Assembly: GCA_014925825.1 (NCBI GenBank) | Contig: JACGCK010000032.1 | Span: 62,001-126,000, forward strand | Direction of reading: 5' to 3' | DNA: 64,000 bases | From: Pholiota molesta | Lineage: Eukaryota > Basidiomycota > Agaricomycetes > Agaricales > Strophariaceae | Shown: positions 1 through 12,544 of the stretch, one piece after another | How positions within the stretch are numbered: the first letter of the stretch is position 1 | Layout: each line of letters opens with the position of its first letter | Notes under the pieces: generated by a model | What the model was told of the DNA's origin: nothing | The model's database searches: none | What the model saw: only the letters and a program-made list of their open reading frames with translations | Made by a program: the position numbers and the translations under genes

Positions 1-1
1 G

Positions 2-1417
2 TCCAATCAAATCGTTCAACAGGAGAGCTGGGATGTAGGCGATGCTCAAGAAACAAATTTCAATAAAGATGGCATATATGCCTTCGTCATGCTTAACCTC
101 ATCGGCGGTCTGGGAATGGTGCTCATGCTGATCACCGCCGCTGTGTCCACAAAGGTGAAGCGCCTGCCGACGTGGTACAGCTTTTGCGTGTCCTGGGTGA
201 TCTCGACTGTGTCATATTCTCTACTGTTTACCTCTGCGGAGCAGTTCACCACTACTCCGCTTTTTTACGTCTGCTACGTCCAAGCATCACTTGTCTACTC
301 ACTACCCCCAACGTATGCTTTCTAACTGCGTCATTTTCGTCTTTCTAAACGCCCTCGTAGTACCACTTCTACCACTCTAGCATTACTAGTCCAGGTATGC
401 TTATAACTGGCTCTATCTTCATGCTGTTTTGACATTAGTACTAGATTATTCTGAGCTTTCCGGATTCGACTTCGGGACGACAGAAAAAGATCAGCCCTTT
501 AACTACTATTCTGGTACGTATCTTCGTTTGTATCAGGTCTCCTATGTCGCAACTGAAGCTATGTCAAAGCTGGTCATGATTCCATACACAGTTTTCCTAG
601 CTATGTTTATTGGAGTATCTATGGTGTGGTCATCGTGTCATTCCACATGCTAACCAAAATGATCTTAACGTCTTCGTAAGTTCCATACAGCGAAACCCGA
701 TCAATTGCAGAAATCGAATGCTGGGACGTATTGTAATTCAAAGGACGACGCATGGTATGCCCATATCAGATAACGTTTCCTATTAGTTGCTCACATATAA
801 ACTCTCAGGTTACGAATATCTTTCTCAATAGTTGCAGGGATATCACTGATAATCCTCGTCGTTCAAGGTATATATACTCCAACTTTCGTGTAGAACCGGA
901 TTTAATTGCCATGATATCAATCAGCTCTGCTTATCACCAAGTTGTATCAAACTATACGCTTTCTCAAATCTAACCCACAATCAACTGCCACTACAATACG
1001 AGGAATCGCGTTTACGCTGCTCGGGTTCATTAGCTTGGTGTATGAAGTCTTTTACTGTATGAAATGGTCATATCCTGCAACTCATCACGCATAATCTAAT
1101 CCAGACTCGCCATCATGTTTATTCTGTTGGACAAAAATGACTTAGCGTTCGATATTGTGCTCTCCACTTGTAAGTGTCTTGTTTAAAGATTCCGCCCTCA
1201 CACGCAAATTCCTTAACAAATCCAAGTCCCTGTTCTTGCTCTTTTGGTCTTTGGAACTCAAAAGGTACGCCACATAACAGCCCATCTCATTAACTGTGTG
1301 CTGAACTTAGCTGTAAAGGATATGTTTCATGCGTGGTTTCCTTGTAAATCCACGGCCCCTTATAAAGCAGAAGGTCGTGGATCGATTTTCTTTGGCAGGG
1401 ACCTAGTCAGGGTATAA
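2..1417 (+). CDS. seven-helix membrane protein, 5' end cut off by window edge
   Basis: The frame is open to the left edge, so the true start lies outside. The product is a polytopic membrane protein of a family common in Agaricomycetes that resembles fungal G-protein-coupled receptors. I read the exons as about 2-312, 395-513, 559-614, a short exon near 678-756 (carrying a TYCNS stretch), about 811-867, 925-1043, about 1105-1170, about 1229-1264 and 1319-1417. All joins keep phase except the 5' side of the exon near 678, which I could not fix. Visible membrane segments include MLNLIGGLGMVLMLITAA, LVMIPYTVFLAMFIG, ISFSIVAGISLIILVV and FPVLALLVFGTQK. The GTQKDM end of the last helix is typical of the family. 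It first looks like a pseudogene because each continuous frame is short, but the introns repair it. Ligand and role are unknown; calling it a receptor is inference. Confidence 0.65.
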
Positions 1418-2300
1418 CTTCCTCTTGAACTTGAGACTTGAAAGCTACGGCTCATATTTTTATTGGAATTTATTTACGGCATTATGACTTTATGACTCAC
1501 TGACAAATTTGTATAAAAGGACTGTCTGTACATTACAAGTAGTTAGAATCTTGACCCGAATCGAAAACAAATTTTGTATTTTGCTTACCCGGGTACCTCG
1601 GTAAGTCTCTATCGCATCAAGTTTATATGGTGCAAAGTTGGTTAAGATTTTTTTTTTTGTACGATACAGAATTCTTAGCAGAGAATTGCCGCAAAGATTT
1701 CGTAGAATAAGCCCCGGTGTTACGCACCTTCCGTTTTTGCATTTGCATCATTTTTCTGTTTCTTGCCTGCCGCTTTCCATGCTCGTGCCGTTTCGAATAA
1801 TCCCTTTCTGCCCACTTGACAATTGTTTCCCGCCATCGCTTTGTCGGCGATTTCTCGTTTGGCTGTTCTGATTCGTTTGACGGGCGTCGGATATATGGGA
1901 TCGTGGGATGTTTTGGAATAAAAAGACGGATCTAACAATGAAGTATGTTGGAAGTATGGCTTATTACAGCTTTCCATCACGCTGGATTTCCCTCGTTGGA
2001 CCTAAGCAGCACATAGTAAATGGGCTAATAGAGCGGAAAATCGAAACCATCGGTCCATTGAATGCATAACAAAGCGATCAATCAATAATGTGCCGATGTT
2101 TAAGGTGTTTAAGGTCGATTGTGAAAATTCCTTCATATGCCCGGACTCCGGAGGAGCAACAGAGAAGTATACAAAGCCTAAATATGATCAAGTATCACAA
2201 TGCATTGCGTGTACATACTACATGATAAATATTACTTTACATCGCCAAGAACTCATAACCTGGCAGCATCCAACGCTTATCACGAAATTCCATCTGAGAA
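1418..2300. other. convergent intergenic region
   Basis: The flanking genes end toward each other here. It is AT-rich with short poly-T tracts. I see no coding exon or RNA gene. Confidence 0.5.
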
Positions 2301-3723
2301 TCAAAACAACGAAGCAGCCGTCGTGGTCTTCCTATTGTATTTGACATATTCAACTGCTGAACTGAGACGTCGAAGGTTTTTCGCCAGATATTGTATATTC
2401 TGGACCGTGATGGACACTTCCCAATGGATACTCGAGAAGACTACCAAAGCTCCTAGACCTGAAAGGAACAGCACGACGAACGGAAAGGCAAGCGACGTGA
2501 ATATGATGAACATCGTTATGATGATCGAGATGATGAATAGAACGCTCGCCATGAATTGCAGTTGTCCCAATAGTTGTAAATAGAAGTTGAGGTCCTGACG
2601 ATTTCGCTTCTCCGTTGTTCCGAGAACTTGTCTGACAGTGAACATGCCGACGAAAAGCGTGGCAAGAGAAAGAAAGGAGAAAAACATTGCGACGCTGAAT
2701 GGTGTTCGATGCTTGGTCCCGATGATAGTGATTATCAGCAAAAGGAAAACGACTATCAAGGCCGCCATAAAGACAAACTAACGGAATGGAAATGTGAGAA
2801 CCGAACGTAAAAAACTGAAATAAAAAAACGCAACTTACGATAGCAAGCGTTACATTGAAGTCAACGTTGACGTCGGGCCCTTCAAGAGGCTTGTCCGAAT
2901 GTTCTAATAAAGGTAAGCACGTACGTGTTCAACAATAACGGATACACACCTTCGCCTGTTGTTGCCATCTCTTCCTTATCTTTATAAGGTATAGACGAAT
3001 GCGATGCATCATGAAGTCGTCGTATATTTTCCATTTGGGCATTGAGAAACGTTTGAAGATTGTGAAGATGCGCAGCTAGAGGAATGTTTTCAACCTTTAA
3101 TGGAGGTTTGACTGAAATTCGGCGGTCAGAAAGGCCGTCATCAATGCCATTCTGAGCATCAGCACTTGAATAATGAGACATCATGCTGTTCGTTGTAGGA
3201 ATAACTATACAAGAATATAAATGCATGGAAGAGAACGAACGAGGAACTGCCTTCTTGCGTACCGGTTCGTTGGGCATCGGAATTATGGGATATTGTGGTA
3301 GTAAGGCTAGTTGCAATGCGCGCTTGCAACCCGACGACTTTATCCATGTACTGCGCTAGAAAATCGTGAAGTTCGGATTGCAAGTCTTCAAATGCGCTGT
3401 GCGTTTCCGCAAGGTTTGCTATGTACTTGGAAATGAGAGCAAATCAAGCTATCCAGCGCTTGAACTCATACCTAGGGCATCGGGGTCCGGAGGGGTAGGC
3501 GTAAAGTTTTGTTTAATTCTTTCAAATTCTTTTCCAGATTCGAGGTCTTCGATTATGCTAAGTGCCATCTTACACAGAGAGGAGAAAGCGTATAGAATGT
3601 TTGGGGTAGATCTTGGCGGTGACCAGCAAGAAATAGTCGCAACGCGTCAAACATGCGATCATGCCTTGTCGCAAAAACGTGGTTAAACGGCTCGAGGCTG
3701 AAGTGCGTCATCATGTCATGCAT
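2301..3723 (-). CDS. hypothetical membrane protein with four C-terminal helices
   Basis: I do not recognise the family. The C-terminal exon (2301 to about 2776) encodes four hydrophobic segments: ALIVVFLLLIITIIG, FFSFLSLATLFVGMF, FMASVLFIISIIITMFIIF and FPFVVLFLSGLGALVVF. Upstream exons on the minus strand encode a soluble, helix-prone region with LQSELHDFLAQYMDKVVGLQ (possible coiled coil) and HLHNLQTFLNAQMENIRRLH. Introns with clear GT-AG ends join these parts in phase: one before FVFMAALIV, one at TTGE/EHSDKP and one at AQRT/VIPTTN. The likely start is the ATG whose complement is at 3721-3723 (MHDMMTH); a later ATG at 3568 is possible. The architecture suggests a membrane-anchored protein with a cytosolic N-terminal region. 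No catalytic motif is visible. Confidence 0.55.
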
Positions 3724-3983
3724 CAGATAGAAGAAATGAGGATAATGAGGATGATAGCCGTGTTATCGCAGCGACCCACGAGGCGAGTATCAGTGAAACG
3801 TTCGCTTGCACTGGGTAGGTTGAATTAAGAAAATGAAAAAGTAGCGACAGTCTGGGGGCGGAGGTTAGCATTCAATCATGTCGTGAAGTGATAGACTGAC
3901 AAATACAACAAGAATAATGGCGACCTTGCCATTATGTCCTGGAGACCGAATACCACCCCTTCACTATAAACTAGCAATGCCAC

Positions 3984-6900
3984 TCAATTGACTTTCTTAA
4001 TCGAATCCTTATCGAGGAGAAACTTGCGCGGCTCGAGTTTAAATTTCTGTTTCGTTTTAGCCTGGCGCCTTTTGAACTTCAACTTGCACTTTTCGCAAAT
4101 ATTACCGGGTACATTCGCTTCGATAGTGCGTCGACAAGCTTTCGTTATACAAGTACGCTGATGGCTCTTTAGTTCATGAGTAAGAGTTTTGCATCATTGC
4201 GAGAGAAATCGCCTACGGGTAATGGCCGAGGAGAACCAAAGTTATCAATGGATGTGTTTGCCTCTGCGCGTTCGGTTTGAGTAGCAACTTCGTCTCCCAA
4301 TGCAGGAACTGCAATCGTTGGCGTCGGTACAGCATGGATAGCTACATCGGTCGTGTTTGGTACGTTCATGCTAGCCGGCGTGGGCTGATGGGATCCCGAC
4401 TCCATAGTCCTGGCCGATATCAGACTTTCGTACTTCGCTAGATAGTCGGGATCCATTTTCCGCCGTTTCGCGCGTTGTTTCGGTATCTATGAACAAATCT
4501 CGCCTTCAGTACATTAGTACGACAATCCCCAATTAACGACCAACCTCCGGTGTCGTAGCCGATTGTGAAGTGCCCAGTCCGTAGTGGTAGTGATTGAATT
4601 TTCCGTCTTTTTTGAGATCCAGTCGGAAAGGAGGGGAGGTCGGAGGAGCAGGAGCAGACTTAAAAGCGAGAGCAGGCTTAGGAGCAGGAGCAGGCTTGGA
4701 AGCGGGAGCAGGCTTAGAAACAAGCCTGGGTTTCGTAGTGAATGGAGAAGACTTCGAAGCTGGGATAGCGGCAGGCGCAGATACAGTTGAAGGTGGTGGA
4801 TAATAAGGATATGGAACGGGCGCTACAGATGATGGGTAACCGTAATATGGCGGATATTGCTGCTGGCCAGGTGATAAACCAGGTGCCGCGCCAGGCGGGT
4901 ACCGGGGAGCCATATATGGCATAGAAGGGTGGCCAGGCATATATCCGTATCCTTGAGGCGGGTAAGATCCTTGAGGCGGGTAAGGGTAATGCAGATAATT
5001 GGGAGGGTGGTCGGTGCAGGGGCGGAAGAGTGAGAGTACTTTGGTGGGGTTGAAGGATTTTCAGCGGGATGCATTGGAGGTGGCCCGTATGGATACGGCG
5101 GCATTTGGTACGGCGGAAGATAATACGGATAATAGGGATACGATGGTGGGTACCCATAAGGCGCTACAAATGGGGGCGGCGGTGGGGCTAAAACCTGATT
5201 GACGGGAATCGATGATGTAGAGCCCGTTCCAGAAGCTGAATCAGTGAAGCTTTCTTGTGAAGTAGCTTTCCGTTTTCCTTTGGATGCCGGCGCACTTTGG
5301 GCAGATTTTTTCTCTTGGGGCCTGTAGACGAAAGGTGCTGAAGTTGGGATAGTTGGCGTTGGAATAGACTTCAATATAGGAACTTCGATTTGCGCTTGAG
5401 CAGCAGCAACGTCTTCTTCAGTCTACATGAAAAGTCAGCTTCCAATCAGAGAAATTCAACACACAATATTTTACCTTGGTATTATCCGCTTGTAGAATTG
5501 CAGAGAATGCTTCAACGGAAATCTGAGGATTACGCGCCAAAATTCTCCCAATGGCAGACGGGGTCGTCGTTGGCTTGAACGCCCGAAAAGCCAGTGGGTC
5601 GTCGAGTTTCATCAATTCTTCAGCCGTCGGAAGCGGGGGTGGTGGAGGTGGTGTTGGGGGCAACGAGACGCGAAATTTATTGTAACCTCGAGCCCATAAA
5701 GGTGGCGATTCGGGCCTTCCTGTCTCCGTCAGCTTCCAGATTAGTTGTCGCCCATGGGCTTGAGGCAGATCTGGGTCAGCGGATGGGATTTCTTCATTGA
5801 CGAGCGCCATGACTTGGGCCTCATCGGATGCTTCGGGATCGGTCTCAGCATCGCCGTCTGCATCTGGGTCGGAATCCCCATCCCCGTCCGCATCACCGTC
5901 CGCGTCAGCATTTGAAGTCTCCTCAGATTGGGTCGATGTAGCAATGGCGTTGACAAGCCCTGCGGAACCGCTCCCACTCCCACTCCCGCTCCCACTCGCC
6001 ATGGGCACGTCATTCTTTTCTTCCGACTTTCTCGCCGCACTCATCCTCTCCGCAACGCCCCGCCAGTACTGATTCTCTGCCGCTTTCTGCGCCGCTCTTG
6101 CCTGGAACTTGAGCCTCCGCAACACCTCGCGACAGTCATCGCAGTTGCGCCAACGGCCACCGGGGAACAGGAGGTTATGGCACTCGATGGTGGCGCAAAC
6201 GTTTTTCGCGCGTTTCTGATGTCGGCAGCCCAAGTCAACGGGTGTGTCCCTTTGGGAAGGACGGCTGCGCTTACCTTGTCTTCCGAGCTCGAATCTGCCG
6301 CACTTGCGGCATGGTCGTACTCAGATACAAATATCGTTCCTTGCTCGGCGCCTCCCCCTGACGCCTCTGAGTGCTGCTTCATGACGGCTTGGGCGCTTTT
6401 CGCCTTCTTGCCTTGGCCTTTCGGCTTCCTCTGCCTCGGTATCACCGTACCGTCCTCGTCTGGGATAGGCAATGGCTCAATATGCACCTCCGGCCCAATC
6501 GATTTCTCCTCCTTCTCCCGCGTGCGTTGGAGTCTACTGTGGTAACGATTTTGCAGCCGATGCTGCTCGCAGCGTTTATATCGATAATAGCCCGGTAGTA
6601 TCTTGTGACAATGCGACACGGTGCACATGCGTGCCGGAAGGGGATCAGCAAGAAGGGGATATGGCGAAATCGAGTGAGGGCTATCGATGGATGAGCTTGT
6701 GGAGGGAGGGTAGATGCCAGCCAAAATCGCGGAGGGGGGCAACGCGGGTGGGCGGCCCCCGGTGTCGCTTGCGGCGCTGGGATGCGTGGGCGTGCTTGCG
6801 GTGGCATCAGCGGACGGCGCGCCGCCTGGCGATATCGGCACCTCCTCGTCGATAATGGAGGATTCCCATGCGCGCAGCTCGTCGAGGTTGTCGGCGAGGG

Positions 6901-8382
6901 GCTGCTGGCCTTAGTCACACGTGCTCCGCGGAAGGTGAATGGTGGACGTACTCCTAATCCCTGGGCTTTCCTTCTCTCGTCCTCGGCCGCTCGCAGGGTG
7001 CTCATTTCGCGCTCGAATGTCTCGCGCTCGTATTTCCATTTCGCGCGCTTCGTGTTGCCGTATATCCTGTATCGCTCTCGACATGGGGGACACATCTTGA
7101 AATCGTATGATCCTGGTACCCAAACAATCAAAAATCGCGCATATATTTACAAAAAAGGCCACGGATTTACCTGGGATGACGGCTTTGCAGCCTTTGACTG
7201 AACAGAATCGAGCCGGAGCAGATGAATCTTGGAACGTGACTGCATCTTGACCGGCGGCTGCAGGAGAAACTTGGTCGTGTGATGACGATGATGGCTGCCC
7301 TGCGTTGTTCGCCTCTTGCGCAGACACTTGATCTTGCGGTTTTGAAGCCGCCGGCTCCACTGCTCCAGGTGTGCGAGGCGTGGGGTAGGTCAACGCATTC
7401 GCTAGTTCAGAGGGATCCGATGGAAGAGAGCTTTGCCTGTCTGATGAAGATGTTGGATTGAAATGCGGCGCAGTTGCATGCGCCTCTTGGATCAACGCCT
7501 GATTGGCGTGTGGTGCACTGGCTGGCGCTGTGTCTAATGGCACGCGAGGCGGGATGTAGGTCAAAGCATTTGCGAGTTCGGAACTTGTGCTCGGTGAAAG
7601 AGTTGGTCGAAGCGATATGCTCCCAGTTGCCGCGTTGTCTCCCATAAACATGGGGGTATGATTCCATGCAATAGTTGTTGGGAGCGGTGAGGCGGACGTC
7701 GACGATGGTGCGGTAGGCAGCGACCGATGAGAATTTGACAAGGTCTCCTGCAACAAATCAACGCTTCTTTAGAACGTGGTAAATATGACGAGGCCCAGAA
7801 GATATCGCGACACGAGGCAGTTGATATGATTGATCTGAGAATGGCGCGTTCATCTGCAATACCTGCGTCCTTTGAATTTAAAGGTCCTCTTAACAGATAA
7901 GATGATGCCTGAAATTGCGTTGGACGCATTTCAACATCCCAACAAGCCAAATCGACGCGTACATGCGCCCAGAAACCCTCTTTCAGTAAAGCGTGCAGAT
8001 TGCTCACCTGCGGATATGTTTCTCCTGTCGTAAGCACCCATGAGGATTGTTGCGAGGTCGACGATGAATCCTAAGCCATGATATCAGCGATACCAAGCAT
8101 CCGACATTAGAGCGTCCTCACCTTCTCTAATTTCTGTTTAGCTCTCTTGGTCCGCGCATACACGCGATGTCGACCGCGACAGGCGTCGCACATCTTGTTA
8201 CTGGACTCATTGGTGACGTTCTGGGTACAGCCGCGAACCGAGCATAGTTTGGCTTCTGTTGAGGCATCCAAGTTTGGGACGTTGTAGTGCTGGAAGAGAT
8301 AATAGGCCGGGGCGTTCCCAGACGCGTCCATACCGGGCAGACTGGCGGTGCCAGGGCCCAGACGCGATGGTGGCTGACCCAT
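3984..8382 (-). CDS. large protein with five Cys-rich C-x4-C...C-x2-C/H repeats
   Basis: A multi-exon minus-strand gene from ATG 8382 (MGQPPSRLG) to the TGA at 3984. Five copies of one Cys motif are spread along it: LCSVRGC...KMCDACR (about 8160-8250), FCSVKGC...KMCPPCR (about 7070-7215, split by an intron), MCTVSHC...KRCEQHR (about 6570-6625), VCATIEC...RNCDDCR (about 6130-6200) and TCITKAC...NICEKCK (about 4070-4135). Each is followed by a basic stretch such as RTKRAKQKLEK. The pattern suggests small zinc-binding knuckles next to basic DNA- or RNA-binding arms, but this is inference. Between repeats lie low-complexity linkers: two SELANALTY repeats, an acidic Asp/Ala run and a Pro/Tyr-rich domain. 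Introns such as the one with donor after AQGLG (near 6960) and the one at NTK/TEEDV (near 5418) keep phase. One frame break in the Pro/Tyr-rich part is unexplained (see findings). Function unknown. Confidence 0.6.
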
Positions 8383-9119
8383 GTTCGCCGATTTTTGGCG
8401 GCGCTTCAAATTTCGGTCTGCTGCACAACCACGTTCCACAATCTTGAATCCAAACCAGACCACCACGATTGCCCTTTGTAAGAGGCAGCAATGCATTTCA
8501 GTATAAATTATCTGCCGCATTCTTTTTGCGTTTGAGGATCTATTTTCCTTCGCACAGGCCCCGCCAGCTTGCTCCGAGCTCATCATTTATACTCCATCTT
8601 ATGACCAGTTGCCAGTGAAAAGCCTCTCACGACAACTTCTTGCACCCTATATGCGCCATGCATGACTCGTCGACTCCTCAAACTCGCCTGCCAACTTGTT
8701 GCGGTCACCAATTTTGTTCTATTCTCGCCCGTTGCCTGAATCCATATTTATCCCACCAATGCTAATATCGTTTTGCCAGCGCATTACTTGGAACGCAGCA
8801 AGGACTGCTGATCATGATGTTGGAGGGTTCATGGGAAACTCTGGCCAAAGTGAATGTAATTGGCTGGAGGTAGGACTCCTTCGACATCACTCTCGGCCTC
8901 TGTAGTGCTAAGAAACTGCTTAACGCTGCTCAAAATTCACCGAGATAATACCGGTGAAAAAATTAGAAGCAATGGTAGCTCTTCGTCACTTGGCAATGAG
9001 AAATTGCATCCAGGATATTTCCCCCACGGAGTCGACATAAAAACTCAGGGGATCGAGTGTAGCCCTCCTCAAAGTCTATACAACCTCCAGATATTCGCAT
9101 ACGCATACATCATTTTACG
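8383..9119. other. divergent intergenic region
   Basis: This lies between the divergently transcribed Cys-repeat gene and the GH5 gene. The minus frame continues upstream of ATG 8382 to 8586, so the Cys-repeat gene could begin earlier. Nothing else is recognisable. Confidence 0.4.
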
Positions 9120-11086
9120 ATGATTTTGACGTCTCTGGCTACTTTGGTATCATTTGCGACCACGGCGTGGGCGAAGATCATCTTTGCAGGAGTAAACGAG
9201 GTGAAATCGACCTGTTTCACGTATATCCTGAATCCGTTGCTGAACGAATGCGTAGTCGGGAGGTGAATTTGGCGTCTTCGCCCCAGGACAAGTAGGATTC
9301 GGTCTGCCAGGTCGATTTGGGCAAGACTTCTCCTTCATAAACAAGGTATCCAATCTTCCGAAGTTCTGCTATGATACCCTCGTTCTAACGCGGCTAACAC
9401 AGACTACAGTCGATATCTTCGTTGACCAGGAGAAGATTAATTTCTTCCGAGTAACATTTTTGATGGAACGAATGGTCCCCGTTGAATTCGGTCTGGGGTC
9501 CAAATTCAATGAAACGGTGTGCCGAATCTCTCGGACGCGCTCATTAGGATATGCTAAAACTCTTCCTAGCATTTCAGTGAATATGCCGACGCCATCAACC
9601 ACATTACCGTGACAAAGGGCGCATACGCGCTTATTGACCCCCATAACTATATGCGCTATAAGTGAGCCTCATTTTTTTGATTCCTATTCTATCTCTTCGA
9701 CGGCATGTCTAATGACTGTGGTGTCCTCAAATAGCGACCCATCCTCGCAACCAAACACCGGAAGTGTAAGTATAACAATATCCTCTATTTCCGTTTCCTT
9801 CTAACGGACACTGGAATTTAGGTGATTGGTAACAGCAGCGACCCCACAGCAGCCACGACCAAGCAGTTCGGCGAATTCTGGCATGAGCTCGCCCGCCGCT
9901 TTGCAACCAACCCAAAAGTCGTCTTCGGAATCAACAACGAGCCTCACGACATGGTACACAGCCCTTCCTCCTAAATCGTTTCCAAAATCTCACTACCCTT
10001 GTAAAACCAGCCCACCGACCTCATTCTGAGGAACAACCAAGCCGCTATCGACGGCATCCGCCAAGCAGGGGCGCGCCAGCTTATCCTAGCGCCTGGCAAC
10101 GGCTTCACGGGTGGACATTCCTGGACGCAGACCACTGGGGCTGCGGGGGATGCGCCTTCCAGCGATTTCATGAACCTCCTTAAAGATCCATTGAAGAACA
10201 CTGCTATCGATATTCATGAGGTGGGTCATGCGCTTTTCTGAATGTGAACTCGGAGCTAACTATTTTATAGTATTTGGGTAAGCGACAGTGCCAATGGCGA
10301 AGCTCCTTCGCTGATGATGGGGTCTTTTAGACGAAGACATCTCGGGCTCACACGATGCGTGCACGCAGCCGGGTAGGTCAAATGTGATAAAACTACCTTT
10401 CGATCGAAACTCATCCGCATGTAACAGGCCCTTCCAACTTGGCGGCATTGACTACATGGCTGCAACAAAACAACCTCAAGTGATTATCACCATCCACATC
10501 CATGCACAAACTACCACTAACACCCCCCTCAGAGCCGTCATCAGCGAATTCGGCGGCGGAAACAACCAGAACTGCTTCCAGGTGCGTTCTCACCCACCCC
10601 CACGCCCCGCGCACCCCCCTCACACTCACACTCACACCCGGCACGCGTGCAGTTCATCGACGACATGCTGAGCTACCTCGCCGCGAACGACGTCTACATC
10701 GGCTGGTCGATCTGGGCTGCGGGTCCAAGTGCGTGCATGCCTCCTTGAGGTTCGCTTCCGTGAAGTTAGCTAATGTTAATGTGACGGATGGGCTTTTTTC
10801 GTTTAGTCTGGGGCACGAACTCGCCGTGCTGTGGGGCGGATACCGGAAGCTTGGAGCCTGGGAACCTGAATGATTTGGGACAGCCTAAGTACGTGTGCTT
10901 CGGGACGGGGTGGGTGATTGGCGCTGATTTCATTTTCTTTGTAGTGCGTTCCAGACTGTATGGGCTCAAGCTGTTAGGCCGAATATACCTAAGAGTGCGT
11001 CATTGTCTGATGAATTTAATGGATTGGACGGGGCTGATTGTCTTCTGTTAGCTCTCAAACGCAACGGAATTTCAAGCTTGCAATGA
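9120..11086 (+). CDS. secreted endo-beta-1,4-glucanase, glycoside hydrolase family 5
   Basis: A 15-exon gene. My exon sum is 1143 nt, an intact frame of 380 residues ending at TGA 11084-11086. It hydrolyses internal beta-1,4 bonds of cellulose outside the cell. Residues 1-18 form a signal peptide (MILTSLATLVSFATTAWA). The mature part begins KIIFAGVNESGGEFG, the usual GH5 opening. The acid/base Glu is in FGINNEPHD (about Glu176), and the nucleophile Glu is in VISEFGGGN (about Glu289). HEYLDEDISGSHDAC and WSIWAAGP also match the subfamily that includes Trichoderma Cel5A (GH5_5). There is no CBM1 cellulose-binding module and no Ser/Thr linker, so this is a single-domain enzyme. Exon 8 is only 7 nt (10271-10277), and its phase is confirmed by the YLDED reading across it. 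The start at 9120 is the first ATG in frame with the signal peptide. Confidence 0.92.
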
Positions 11087-11630
11087 ACGTTGCCGAAGAC
11101 TGGGTATTTAAGATCTTGGTATATATCTGGACGAACAGCAGTCATCTGATTGGGGATCGTACACGAGTGTTCATGTATATTTAGGCTTCTGTAAAATTAC
11201 TTTCTCTATCTTTGAAGTTAGAGGGCACAGTTTGAATCTTGGGGGTAGACATCCACAAATCTTCACGCTTCCAAATGCCATAATGAACTACTAGTACCTT
11301 AGCCACCGCCTATATGGGATTGGCCATCTGGGCTGCGGTGCAAGGGAGTACATGCATCTGCGGATGTTGTCGATCGTCCCCAAAATTGGCTCTGACTCCC
11401 AATGATCATACTTAATCGATTCGCATGCACCTTACTCCTTATTCCGCTATGAGAGTTCACTTGCCCATGGAATGGTTTTAGACCAAGTATGTGCATCCCG
11501 ATATATAAAGTGGGAAATCCTCGCTCCTTCCATATCATGGCAAAGTATATATGGTCCTTAGGCCTCCTATATGCGAGGCAACACACGCACACCACATCCA
11601 CCTTACACAGTCCTCGCATACACCGCGACG
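11087..11630. other. intergenic region
   Basis: 3' flank of the GH5 gene and 5' flank of the next gene. No feature recognised. Confidence 0.4.
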
Positions 11631-12544
11631 ATGCCCCAGAGCAGCGAGCGGCTCTTCGTCGACCTCCTCTTCCGCGCGAGCCGAAAATACGCCAACTGGG
11701 ACCCGGAGGTGCCCATGCGCGTCGGCGACTATGGACGAATTACGCAAGGAAAACCTGCCTGGGCATTCTGGCGCAGAGGCGGCGGCATCTTCATGAAGGA
11801 GGGGAACATATACGCGGAGCGGATCGCGGAGGAGTATGGGATCCCTGAGCCGGAGGAGCACGGCGCGGGCGCGACGGAGGGCGTGAACTGGATTACGTCG
11901 AAGAATGCGGTGCAGGTGGACGTCAACGTCAAGGTGGCAGGGTGCGTGTTCGATCCATCGAGACTCAGACTGCGGTGAAGGCTTGTTGATGCAGCTGACC
12001 TCCTGGGCCCAGGCAAACACCTGTTTTGGCGCAGTGCAAAGTCAAAGCCGCGTTCAAGTTCAACGCAGGCCGCGGCGCGGTCCTCGTCATGGACAACGAC
12101 ACGATATCTGCGCTGAGCATGCCGGGGAAGCTCAGACGGCTCCTGGACGAGAAGCGGATCCACAAGGGCTCCGTCATCGTCTCCGAGGTGCACCGCAGCG
12201 CGTCCTACGCGCGCTACCTCTCGACGAAGGAGGACAACTCGGTCGCCATCGGGCTCGCCGCCGAGCCCGTCGCCTCGGGCGTCGTCGGCTCCGTCAGCGT
12301 CGCGTCCAAGTGGATGCACACCGCAGTCACCGGGAATTTCAAGGCGAAGGCGAATAAGAGCGGCGCGCGGGATTTCTATCCGCTTTTCAGGCTCGTGTCG
12401 TTGGTGGAGCAGGATGTGTCGACCGGGTTTAGAGGCGCGGTTTTGGAGGAGCCACCACTGCCTGATGCGGAGCCGCCGTGGGCTGTGAAAGGCGATGACG
12501 AATCCGAAGATTCAACAAACTCAGAATTCATGTGGGATAGGTGA
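11631..12544 (+). CDS. conserved basidiomycete protein of unknown function
   Basis: Two exons, 11631-11933 and 12035-12544, join in phase to 813 nt (270 residues), starting MPQSSERLF. An ATG at 11571 in the same frame would add 20 residues, but the shorter start fits better. There is no signal peptide or membrane segment. The fold looks mixed alpha/beta, with KAAFKFNAGRGAVLVMDND, GSVIVSEVHRSASYARYLS and VSVASKWMHTAVTGNF. I recall this pattern (a modifier strand, then a protein that compares a test residue set across the middle, then a PLF/LYRLVSL-like end) from many unannotated Agaricomycete proteins, but I know no name or function. The gene is GC-rich compared with its flanks. Confidence 0.75.

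Noticed and set aside
752..973. Open frame on the plus strand
   Set aside because: It spans two exons and an intron of the seven-helix gene in the wrong frame; spliced reading gives clear membrane helices instead.
2..1417. Pseudogene call for the left-edge membrane gene
   Set aside because: Short introns with GT-AG ends restore a nearly complete frame with family motifs up to GTQKDM.
5594..6855. Plus-strand Ser/Ala-rich open frames opposite the Cys-repeat gene
   Set aside because: Mirror frames of the acidic and Pro/Ala-rich minus-strand exons; no motif.
10384..10671. Frames over the small exons of the GH5 gene
   Set aside because: They read through introns; the spliced GH5 frame is complete without them.
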